Source: Tetradesmus obliquus
Lineage: Eukaryota > Chlorophyta > Chlorophyceae > Sphaeropleales > Scenedesmaceae
NCBI GenBank assembly: GCA_030272155.1
Contig: CP126199.1
Location: 868,001-932,000, forward strand
Direction of reading: 5' to 3'
DNA: 64,000 nucleotides
A program made the position numbers and the translations under genes. Under the pieces are notes generated by a model. That model did not search any database. It worked only from the letters and a program-made list of their open reading frames with translations, and was not told the DNA's origin. Positions 1 through 9,648 of this stretch are shown here, one piece after another. The first letter of the stretch is position 1. The number at the start of each line of letters is the position of its first letter.

Positions 1-1747
1 CTGGCTCGAAGCTCCTGCCCTCGTGTGGCATAACAGTGAGCATGAGTGTGACGAAGCACACTGCGAGCGCGCCTGTTGCGATGAGTATGCAGTGTCGCTT
101 GACCTTGGAGTACAGTAGCCTGGCCAGTAAGGTGGGTGAGCGAGCCCAGGTGCCACCTGAGCCCTGCATACTCCTCCCATTCATTGCTGGACTATCTCAC
201 AGTGTTGTGATCGGAACGGTATCCTACGCTACGGCCGTGAAGCCATCACCCACGGAACTTGCAACGAGCTTCTCTGCCACATGATGGTCAACATAACCTG
301 ATTACACCAATTTATATACTTTCAAAAAAAAGTGATTCATCATACAAGCTTTGCTGCCAGCGAATCGACGCTTTGCTGTTTGAGTGAGAGGTCTAGTGAA
401 CACAACCCTGGCTTGTCCCCTGGTAGGGCCTGGCCAACAGACGCCAGTCGTAACCTGGCGTGTTTGTTGCGGTGCTGCTTTTCACCCAAGCACGTGTGCT
501 TTTCTGTGGATAACCAATGTCGTTTGTCCGAGGCGTTGGTTGCTCAGCAAAGTCAGATGCTGTGGCAAGTGTGAAGAAGTGAAGCAACTGCTTCTGCACA
601 CCATGTTTCAGTACAGCGGGTGTCAAGCCCGTCTCACTGCTTGGATTGCACTGCTTTCTGCTTACTAAGGTAAATTATGTGATTGCAGCTGCATGTACCT
701 GATTGCACTGCCGCCAGCTTTGATCCAGTGTGCTGCACTGCGAAGGGCACTGCTGGGTCTGCACTGCACACCGCCTTTGACTGCGTCTTGCTGTCGCTGC
801 TGCTACTACTCCAAGGAACAACCGACTGGCACTGCACCACATTCGCACGCACCGCCACAGCCACAGCCGCCCCCGCCACTGCTGCTGCTGCTGCTGAGGC
901 TACCACAAGTGCTGCCACACTCCCTGCCCCCACGCTTCTGCACACCAAGCGCAGACTGTTGTACTGTGCTGAGCAACTGAACTATGCGTAAGCGAACCCA
1001 TGCATGCATAAAAGAAGCAGCAATTAAGATGCCCCCTCCACCACGCCCAGCACCTTGCTGCTGCTGCACACACCAGACACACAGCTGCCGCCTGCACTGC
1101 CATAAACTGTTGACGAGTCTGTGATTGTGTGCATCCACCCACTGATATTGCAGTCCGTTGAATATGCAGCTGACACCAGCAGCTGCCCTGCCGCCCGCAT
1201 CTGCACTGCTGAGCAAACTGCTGCCACTCACGCTGCTGTTACACGCTGCTGCTACGCGCTGCTGCTGCTGCTGGCGTGCTGCTACAGTGCTGCCATTGAT
1301 GGCCATACCTGATGTGCTGCAGCTGCGCTGCTTGCGCCAATGCTGACTGTGCCGACAGCGTCGTCAGCGAACTGCTGCTGTTGATTGCCTGGCATGCACT
1401 GCCTTTTGCAGCTGCCACATCTGCCGCGGGCTGTGCCATGATCCATTGCAGGCACTGCTGCATGTAAAAGTTGCCTGCACCTGCGTTCCAGGCCAGTGGT
1501 CAGTGCCTGCTGCTGCTGCTCTGCTGCTGCTGCTGACCCTGCCGCCTGTAAAGATCGACAGTCTAGCATGAAAAATGCAAAGCTGCTGTGCATGCCCTCC
1601 GCTGCTGTTGCTGCTGGTGCAATTGCTAGCTGTACCAGTCACTGTGCCAAACGCGGAAGCTATGCTACAGCATTTCATTAGTCGCCTGCCCAGGCAATGA
1701 CAGCAGACAGAAAGGGACACGTTTTCAAAAGACAGACTCAACGCATG
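1..1747. other. CTG/CAG-rich stretch without a recognisable gene
   Basis: I see no conserved protein, splice chain or RNA gene here. The longer open frames on both strands are low-complexity Cys, Leu, Ala and Ser strings read from CTG/CAG repeats. Part of this DNA must lie beyond the 3' end of the eL33 gene. A dispersed sequence at 1548-1591 recurs in inverted orientation near 3.7 kb. Confidence 0.6.
1548..1591 (-). repeat. dispersed repeat, inverted copy of 3665-3707
   Basis: About 44 bases here read, on the reverse strand, almost the same as 3665-3707. The shared core contains AGCTTTGCATTTTTC followed by a TAGACTGTC motif and TCTTTAC. Only a few bases differ. The pair lies about 2.1 kb apart and flanks the eL33 gene. 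The copies could be remnants of a small non-autonomous element or a duplicated 3' end; I cannot see terminal repeats. Confidence 0.6.
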
Positions 1748-1752
1748 TTACA
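1748..1752 (-). terminator. TGTAA polyadenylation signal of the eL33 gene
   Basis: On the minus strand these bases read TGTAA, the usual green-algal polyadenylation signal. It lies about 145 nt past the eL33 stop codon, a normal 3' UTR length. Assignment rests on motif and position only. Confidence 0.55.
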
Positions 1753-1893
1753 CAAACCGGTCAGCGCCATACCGCGCGCAGCAGCGCGCCCCACCACTGT
1801 GTGCTGCTGCCCGTGCTGCGCCTGCTGCCTGCAGCAACAGTACTGCCGTATGCCGCTGCTCCTGTTTGCTGCTGCTGTTGCAGCTGCTGCTGC

Positions 1894-2552
1894 TTAAATC
1901 CTGCTGGGGTACAGCATCACGCGCACGGTGCCGCCCAGGCTCTTGGGGGGCAGGTTCTTCCTGAACTTGGCCCTGCAGGACAGCAATGATAAACCAAGCA
2001 AAGGACAGCAGCAGCATGGTTTGCTGAGACAGCTGTGCATTAAACGCTTCATGAGCAACATATCGTGCACACAGCCTGCAGGAAACCTAGCGACATGGGA
2101 ACAAGCAGGAAACGTCAGCAGGAATGAGCCAAACCGCTGATGTGCGCCTTATGAGCACTGCCTGCTGCAGAGCAAGCATTGCACTTACATCCCACAATCC
2201 GCTCTTCGCGTTTGCCTACTATCATGCTCAACACTTGCACTGAGCAGGCTGTTCCTGCCCCTGCAGCCGGCAGCAAGCAGCAGCAGCAGTAGCACCCCAC
2301 CCACCTCAGGACGCCAGCGTTGCCGTGTGCCCGGGTGAACTTGCCCCAGATCACGCGGAGGAAGCTGCCCTTCTTCTCTGTGCTGGCCTTGTAGATGTAG
2401 GCGACGCGCTTGCCGAGGTAGAAGTCTGTCTCGCCCTTGCTGACAACTCCATCCACCTTGATCAGGGAGGTGTGGTTGTGCTGGTTTGCCTTGCTGCGCT
2501 TGTAACCCAGCACCTGGCCCTTCACATATAGCCTCACTGGCTCGCCACCCAT
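1894..2552 (-). CDS. RPL35A: 60S ribosomal protein eL33 (L35a family), two coding exons
   Basis: Structural protein of the cytosolic large ribosomal subunit. Coding exons are 2305-2552 and 1894-1972, joined by an intron with donor GTGGGT and acceptor CTGCAG. The splice falls inside an AGG codon and gives 108 residues, the usual length of this family. The protein opens with [12 protein letters not shown], then [36 protein letters not shown] and ends NLPPKSLGG...VMLYPSRI, all diagnostic eL33 blocks. The start ATG is chosen because it matches the algal N-terminus; a possible 5' UTR acceptor (GAGCAG) stands just before it. Unlike most genes in this window it has no poly-Q/A/S insertions and no duplicated exon edges. 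Confidence 0.95.
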
Positions 2553-4446
2553 CCTGCTCGCTGGTGCTAAGGAAGGCTGGACACTGCGGCTGCTCGTCTG
2601 CAGCAACAGAAGGGCTGATTGATGCCCTTAACACAGCTTCGAAAGGGCTTCTTTCGAGCCATGACGAGCCAGATATGCCCAGAACTGTGGCTGCTGTCAA
2701 AGCCTGACTCCTGAACCCGGGGTGGCTGTCACCGATGTCTGCAAACTTTGATACGCTTATGCTTGTATATCGGCATGAGTTTTTATACACGGTCGTCGTA
2801 GCTAGCTGGGCTACTGTTGGCCTGCTGTTCTTCTCACGACCCGCCATCGCTATCGTTCAAGTTCGGTTCCTCTGATGGTGCTTGAAGTAGCTCAGACAGG
2901 TCATCCTCATTCAGGACATTATGAATGATCCTGTGGGCGCATTCAGATGTCGCTTCGGGGTGGTAAGAGCTGTCAAGCAGGTGTACTTGGGAGTGTGCAG
3001 TAGATATGCAGTGACTCTGGCCAGCAGAGGCCACTGCTGTGTGGCAAGTGCCACTCCTGCGGAATTACCAGTGGCTGGTGTTCAGTTGAGCACCTGTAGC
3101 ACTGCAGGTGTAGTACAGGTATGATCATGTTGTGTTGAAGTGCATCATGATGGCAAGCTGCTGTCATGCCACCTGACTGTGCGTAGGCATGCGTTGTGAC
3201 CAAAGCAGCTATCCTCTCTTGCTCTGCAAGACTGAGCATGCCACTGGACTGATCCTCTGTGGGGGGTGCTGTTCTGCCTGACTATAGCAGACACCCTAAT
3301 GCCACATCTGCTGAGGCTCAGCAGGCTGGCAAGGTAGCAACGCAGGCTGGCACAATGCAACAGTGCACCCACCTGCAACGTATTTGTCTTAAGAAATAGC
3401 AGCGCGGCAGTCATTGCTGTTGATGTGTTGATTGTGCCATGTACAGCATTGCTTGAAGGTGCGCAGCTGTGCATGACCAGCATCCTTCGGGATCCTGCCA
3501 GGATCATCCTGGCTTCGTCTGGAATTCGTCATTTTGCTCTTGCGGCAAGCAGCACCCATGTATCCCTTGCAGGACCATATTGGTTGTCCATCATCACCTG
3601 TGTTAAATCTATTCTGTACATCACCGCACACGATTCGCACACTACAACACAGCAATGCTTGAAGGTGCGCAGCTTTGCATTTTTCAAGCTAGACTGTCCA
3701 TCTTTACAGCTGCCGCATCTTGGTGTAGACGTGCAGTAGCTGTGCTTGCATGCAGGAGCAATGAGGAACTTCAAGTTGCTTGCTGGCATGCAGGACTGCA
3801 CTTGTCTGCTGTGAACAGTGGCGTAGAGGGGGCTAGGTTGCTTGCTGCAGCTGGTACTGCTGACCACACGGTGCTTCATCAACAGGGGTGCCTCACTGTG
3901 ATACTGTGATCATCTTTAACGCCGCTAAGATGCAGTGCAGGCAGTGCCTGCGTCAAGCCCTGCTGGACGTGCCGATGTTGTGGTGCACCAGGCCGCACCA
4001 CAATGTTGGGAGCGCACGCTGCCTGCTTTGCTTTCTTCCAGGTCTGGAGCACTGCGTCATGCTATACACACGGGCCAGGCCTGAGTGTGCTGTTTTGTGC
4101 TGTTTTGAGTGGTCCAGCCACTGCTACCAAGCGCGGCTGGTGCTTCTGCAGGCAACGCCTCAGAAGTTCTGAAAGGCAGGCATCTGGTATGAACACCCAA
4201 CCTTTCTGTAGTAAGACTTGAAATGTGTGACACCCTCATATTTACTGAGCTGCAGTGTGGCATGAATGTGGCGATGACCAGGCCGTACTACAGGTCAAAC
4301 CTGTCACAAGCCGGGTGCCAACGTTTCAGAACCCTGTTGTGTCTGAACGCAGCAACAGGACAAGATGACCCGAGCGTTCCAGCATTAACCGCCAGAAGAA
4401 TGTTCGGTTTGATTCTGGGGAAGGCGTGAGTGGCGATGCCTGTGCG
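2553..4446. other. region between eL33 and the S9A peptidase gene, no convincing gene
   Basis: The part next to 2552 is presumably the 5' UTR and promoter of eL33, and the right end the promoter of the plus-strand peptidase. The open frames in between show no conserved motif. Short sequences recur within it: about 40 bases at 3439-3478 return at 3648-3683 (shared core GCTTGAAGGTGCGCAGCT), and 3665-3707 is the inverted mate of 1548-1591. This looks like duplicated non-coding DNA. Confidence 0.5.
3439..3707 (+). repeat. dispersed repeat: direct pair plus inverted mate near 1.55 kb
   Basis: Segments 3439-3478 and 3648-3683 share a GCTTGAAGGTGCGCAGCT core about 209 bases apart. The second continues into the block (3665-3707) that is found inverted at 1548-1591. 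No terminal inverted repeats or target duplication could be made out. The family is unknown. Confidence 0.5.
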
Positions 4447-4802
4447 ATGCCACCCGTCAGGCAACCACACGATAGCAACGTCTCTTTGCAAAGACAGGCC
4501 AGAAGCAGGTGTAAGCCATCATCAGGCTCTTTCATAGTCTCACAAAGTCGCTATAGTAACACTGGAAAGGCAGGTCCTGCAGGCAGGTTAGGGGCAGCAG
4601 CAGCAGCAGCAGGAGGGGATGCGCCAACTCAGCCGTCTGTGACATCAGCCAATTTGCAGCCTCCAGTGCTTGAGCAGCGGCCCCACAGTGAGACGTGGCA
4701 TGGCAGGCAGCGGCGGGATGAGTACAGCTGGCTCAGCGGGCTGGGGCCTGGTCACCCACAGGTAAGCTGACGCAGCAGCGACAGCAGCAGCAGCAGCAGC
4801 AG

Positions 4803-4834
<32 letters not shown>

Positions 4835-5567
4835 CAGCGGAACATGCGACACAAAGTCTCTCAGCTGTAAAGCGTAAGAAATGACAAAGTGGTTGCAGCA
4901 GCAGCTGCTGCGGCGGTGGCAGCACAGCTGTAGGAATAATGGCTGCATGCTCGAAACCTAGCGGGTCTGCAAAATTTGAGTGGCTATCAGTCTGGCATTT
5001 GCAATACTGCAACTCAGTGTTCTTTGACGGGTCTGTATGAATTTTGTCATCATTATGCTGCTGCAGCTGCTGTCCTACCTCAAGGCTGAGAGCCAGCACA
5101 CCATCAGCTGCATGGCACACACGCGGCAGCAGCAGCTGCAGCTGCAGACCGCCATAAACACCTGGCAGCAGCAGCAGCAACAGCAGCAAGAGACGCAGCT
5201 GGGGGCAGATGATGTGACAGTGCAGCCAGACGCACTGGCTGGCAGCAGCTTGCTGCACTACAAGCAGCAGCAATCATTTGGCTGGCCTGGGCTAGTTGTT
5301 GGGCCCTGTGTGTTCTTCTCTCTGCCAGCTTTCCCAGGCAGCAGTGTAAGTGCCTTGCTGCATTGCAGGGCACCCGATGCAGCAGCAGCAGCAGCAGCAG
5401 CTGCTGCTGCAAGTGGCTCAAGTGATGCAGGCTGCACGGCAGCAGACAGACAAGGCAGCAGCAGCAACAGCAGTAGCAGCGGCAGCAATGCTGCAAGCAC
5501 ACTGCAGCCAGGCATGCCTGACATACCAGCAGATACTGTCATCCTTTGGGATGAGTCTGACAGCGGC

Positions 5568-5612
<45 letters not shown>

Positions 5613-7250
5613 GTAGATCGCCCACCACAAGGCGCCCCATCCACAATCCACAGCTTAACAGTGTCCCCGTGTGATTGCTTTCTGGCTGTGACTTCCAGCA
5701 GCAACAGGGGCAGCTGGCAGCTGTCTGTTGTGGACTGCAGCAGTGGGCAGCTGTTGCTGCAGCCAGTACAGGGAGTCTCTGGGCCTGTGCTTTGGGTGTC
5801 AGCAGCAGCAGGGCAAAAAGCAGGAGAGCTGGATGCATCAGCACCTGCTGTAACTACGGGACATGGACAGCCACAGCAGGCACAGCAGCAGCAGCAGCAG
5901 CACTTGGTGTATGTTGCAGACGACCACCAGGCACTGTACTGCCTCTTGATTCCAGGCAGTATAGCAGCAGCAGCAGCAGCAGATAGTGGCAGGCACATCA
6001 CATTGCCAGTAGCTGAGCCATGCCTCATCTACAGGGACCGGCAGCATGTACGGCTGTGCATTGCTGCAGCAGGCGGCAGGGCGTTCATCCAGGTGTTTGC
6101 TGCAGATGGCTTGGTGCGGCAGGTGCTCCAGTACTGCAGCAACAGCAGAAGCAGCAGCAGGGCCAGCGGTCATCTGCCACCAAGCGATCCTTCTGCATGG
6201 CAGCCTCTACTGCCAGCAGCCGCTGTTGCTCAAGCATTGATCGAACACGCTGACAATGAAAATGACTTGACAGCAGCAGCATCATCAGCAGCAGCAGCAG
6301 CAATGGTAGCAGCTGGTGACGATGATCCTTCTGCACGGCTGGCTGTTACTGTGCTGGATGGAGGCTGGTTGCTGGCCAGGCGCAGCTGTGCAGCAGTGCC
6401 AGAAGGCATGCTGCTGCTGGGTAGGCAGCAGCAGCAGCAGTTGGATTGGCATCTGCTGCTGCCAGCTCAGCCTGGCTTTTTCCTAGAGGCCGCCTTTGTG
6501 TGCCACAAGCACAGCAGTAGCAACACATCCCACCACACAGATGGCGTTCGCAGCAGCAGCAGCAGCAGCAGCAGCAGTGTGGCGCAGCTGGTAGTGTTGG
6601 GTCTTGAGCACCGCACGGAGCAGCAGGAGTGGCAGTACGGGGCAAAACTTGACCGGCAGCTGCTGCATGCACAGCTGTACACCTTACAGCTGCCCAGCCA
6701 GCCACCAGAAGACATCCTGGATTGTGTACAGCGTGATAGTCCTGTGCCAAGACAACAGCAGCAGCAGCAGCATGTAGCAGCAGGGATACATCATGCAACA
6801 GCAGAACTGCAGCTGCAGTGCGCTTGTGTGCTGCCTATTCCTGATGCATTCTTTCAGGTCAGAAGCGCCAGCTGGCATCCTGTCACTAGTGAACTTTGCA
6901 TTGAGTTCACCTCCCTAGCGCGGCCAGTTTCCAGGCTCACCGTGAAAATAGAACAGCTGGCAGCACAGCAGCAACAGCAACAGGAGCAGCAGACAACTTC
7001 TTCAGAACCAGCAGCTGCTGTTAGCACAGGTTCAGGCTTCAGCTTGCAACAAGTGCAGCCTTCGCCAGCAGGCTTTAACCAGAGCAGTTATGACACACTG
7101 CAGCTGCATGTGCCAGCAGCAGATGGTGCGTTCATTCCCGTGTCACTTGCCTGGCACAGGCAGAAGACACACCTGCCACAGCAACTGCTGCAGGCAGCTG
7201 CATTGGCAGCATCCAAGCATGCAGCAGCCTCATGTAGTGCTCTAGGCGCC

Positions 7251-7297
<47 letters not shown>

Positions 7298-9166
7298 TGA
7301 TACAACAGCAGCAGCAGCAGCAGGCCTGCCTCCCATGCTGCTGTCCTGTTACGGCTCCTACGGCATCCGCGAGGCTGTAGCGTTTGACCCCGAGCTGCTA
7401 CAGCTGCTGGATGGCTGCTGGCTGCTGGCTGTAGCACATGTGCGCGGCGGCGGCTGGCTGGGCAGGCGGTGGGCTGAGGCAGGTAGAGGGTTGGGCAAGC
7501 CAACTGGTGTGGCTGACTTGGCGGCTGTTGCAGGCTTTGTGAAGCAGGTGAGGCGCTTGCTAGGTACCATGGCCAGTTGTCTGTGGCTTTGCCAAAGCCA
7601 GTGGCAAATGGCAGGAGGTGGGGGACAGCAGCTGACCAGGCAGGGTGCAGACATGCAGCTGTGAGAGCCAATCACACATAGTAAAAATGTACATATGCAC
7701 TGCATTGCGCATGGTGGCGGCTGGCTGGGCAGGCGGTGGGCTGAGGCAGGCAGGGGCCTGGGCGAACCAACAAGTGTGGCTGACTTGGCGGCTGTGGCCA
7801 ACTTTGTGAGGCAGGTGAGGCACGTGTTGGATCGAGGATTGATGAGCCCGTGCTTGTGTAGTTGATGCAATGTGTGGGGCAGCGGCTGGCATGGCAGAGA
7901 GTGGACACAAATTTTCTGGCACTACAGCAACTGTGGCTGATGTTACAAAACGTCAAGCATGGCCATACACACACCCTCAGCTACTTTTGCTATACTACTG
8001 TCGCTGCTGTCCCTGCTTTTGCACCTGCCCTGCAGGCTGGCCTGTGCAGCTCCCTGTGTCTGCAGGGCTCCTCTGCTGGCGGCTGGCTGGCTGCCTCGCT
8101 GCTGCTGCAGCAGCCGGGCTGGTTTGCTGCTGCAGTGCTGACCGTGCCATGCCTGGACCCCCTGGGCCTGCTGCTGCACAAAGGAGACGGAGCACTGGAG
8201 CTGGGGCCGGCTGCTGCTGATGCACAGGTTGGTGTTAGCCTGATGTGCTTCTATTAGCTCTTCTTTTGGTCCAATGTGCCTCGCATTATCTGGCAAGGGG
8301 ACTCATGTAGCATCATGTTGATGGAGGACTTGCATTTGGTGGCATGGAAGCAGCCTAAGGGACTCCACACAGGCTGGTGTGCTGCTGCACAAAGGGGACG
8401 GAGAACTGGAGCTGGGGCCAGCTGCTGATGATGAGCAGGTGGGTGGGATGCACTGAGCAGGTGTTGGTGACAGGTCAACATATAGACATGCATGCGTGCA
8501 AGCTGCTGCACTCAGGGGTGGCCAGCTGGAGATGGGGCCAGCTGCTGATTGTGAGCAGGTGGGTAGCGAGGCATAGTTAATCCATGAGCGCGGGTAGTCA
8601 GCACGTCAACAGACGGCATGCATGCAGGTCTGTGTCGATGCAGTTGTCAGATATAAAACACGGAGTGGAAGAAACAGCACAGCTTGCTGGACGAGGCAGG
8701 TGCCTTTGAACTGGCAAGGTGTCAACTGTCGACAGGTTTGTGTCACAAACCCTGGTGCTGTGGATGTTGCTGCCTGCAGGTGTACAGCAGCAATGCGTCA
8801 TGGGCACCGTATGACCTGCTGGAGCAGATGCTGTACCCCGACCCTGAACCTCAGCAGCAGCAGCAGCAGCAGCAGCACCAGCAGCAGCAGCTTTTGTCGC
8901 TGCCACATGTGCTGATCAGAGCAGCACTACACGATGTAGAGGTGCCAATAGACAACCCTGTGAAGGTGCTTGCACGCATGCGGCGCCTAAGCAGTGTCAA
9001 CAACCAAGAGCAGCGGCAGCAGCAGCAGCAGCAGCCCTTGCTGCTGCTACGGGTGCTTCCTGGCGGGCACTTGGCTTTTGAGCAAGACACCAAGGAGTCT
9101 GCTTTCAAGCTGGCTTTCCTGCAGGAGGCTGTGAATGAGGGGCACAGGCCCAGCAGCGGCCACTGA
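4447..9166 (+). CDS. S9A prolyl-oligopeptidase family (oligopeptidase B-like), four exons
   Basis: Serine peptidase that in this family cleaves short peptides after basic or proline residues. Exons 4447-4761, 5067-7547, 8036-8227 and 8780-9166, all phase 0, sum to 1124 residues; typical members have about 700. Exon 1 gives a Ser/Arg-rich leader that may be an organelle transit peptide, then RPHSETWHG and DEYSWL, the N-terminal family signature. Exon 2 holds the propeller, swollen by Q, A and S runs, and the FDPELL and HVRGGG blocks. The nucleophile is in GSSAGG (exon 3); the Asp is in LHDVEVP and the His in PGGHLAF (exon 4), so the triad is intact. The first ATG of the open exon is used; earlier exons are not excluded. 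Copies of the 3' edges of exons 2 and 3 lie in the following introns. Spacing around the third and fourth exons is slightly short for the family, so a tiny exon may be missed. Confidence 0.85.
4773..4835 (+). repeat. CAG trinucleotide tract in intron 1 of the S9A gene
   Basis: A nearly pure run of AGC/CAG units occupies the first part of the intron just after donor GTAAGC. Comparable runs inside exon 2 (for example 5570-5612 and 7255-7296) are translated as serine. Confidence 0.9.
7709..7830 (+). repeat. intronic copy of S9A exon 2 3' edge with donor
   Basis: About 120 bases repeat the end of exon 2 starting near 7440: the GGGWLGRRWAEAGRGLG coding block, the VADLAAVA block, the final Gln codon and the GTGAGGC donor. 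The copy lies 270 bases downstream within intron 2. It has scattered substitutions but its donor is unchanged. Translation stays open through the copy, which suggests a fairly recent tandem duplication across the splice junction. Confidence 0.85.
8378..8567 (+). repeat. two intronic copies of S9A exon 3 3' edge with donors
   Basis: The end of exon 3 (8172-8235, coding LLLHKGDGALELGPAA and followed by GTTGGTG) recurs at 8378-8447 with donor GTGGGTG. It recurs again, more worn, at 8506-8567 with donor GTGGGTA. All three lie in order on the same strand. The second copy still reads LLHKGDGELELGPAADD. They look like successive tandem duplications carrying a 5' splice site. Confidence 0.85.
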
Positions 9167-9427
9167 GAAATGTCAGGGGTGTGTGCACTGCGTGCTGGCA
9201 TGGGGAGGCAGAGTTTGCGACATCGCGGGTCTGTGGCTGTACAGCCCTTTGCGTGCTGCTGGAACGTTTTGGGCCACCTGTCAGCTGGACTGCTTTACAC
9301 ATCAACATGTTCTATGTGCCCTTCACCAACCAGGGTTTGTCATTGTACGAGTGCTTTAATCAGCACAAAGCTGCAACGGCTCGTTGGATGTTTGGCCTGG
9401 GTGTTCTGAACAGCCCGATGAAATTCA

Positions 9428-9432
9428 TGTAA
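9428..9432 (+). terminator. TGTAA polyadenylation signal of the S9A gene
   Basis: TGTAA lies 262 nt after the peptidase stop codon. The convergent ABC-transporter gene has its own TGTAA on the other strand at 9465-9469, so the two transcripts end almost on top of one another. Confidence 0.55.
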
Positions 9433-9464
9433 GCACTGCCAGCGACCTCCAAATTTGCACCATG

Positions 9465-9469
9465 TTACA
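9465..9469 (-). terminator. TGTAA polyadenylation signal of the ABC transporter gene
   Basis: The minus strand reads TGTAA 180 nt past the ABC stop codon (9649). Motif and distance fit a green-algal 3' UTR. No other gene is visible between the two convergent stops at 9166 and 9649. Confidence 0.55.
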
Positions 9470-9648
9470 GTGCCAGCTGGTCCACGCAGATCTACAGTGT
9501 ACCCTGATCCCAATGCACACCGAAACAATCCTCAACACCTGCATGATGACTGGCTCACATGAACCTCACCAAAAAAACAGCTACAAACAGACTACGAACA
9601 CAGACAACCCCAACATGTGACGGCCCATCCCATCACAAGTAACAGGTG

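Noticed and set aside
806-2017. Several overlapping open frames on both strands in the CTG-rich left end
   Set aside because: All are low-complexity translations of CTG/CAG units with no conserved motif or splice chain, and one overlaps the eL33 gene end.
4426-4446. Start of the S9A peptidase at 4426
   Set aside because: That codon is GTG; the next in-frame ATG at 4447 is preferred.
5258-6028. Long minus-strand open frame opposite the S9A exon 2
   Set aside because: It is a Leu/Cys/Ala-rich shadow of CAG repeats; the plus strand carries conserved family motifs and consistent splice phases.
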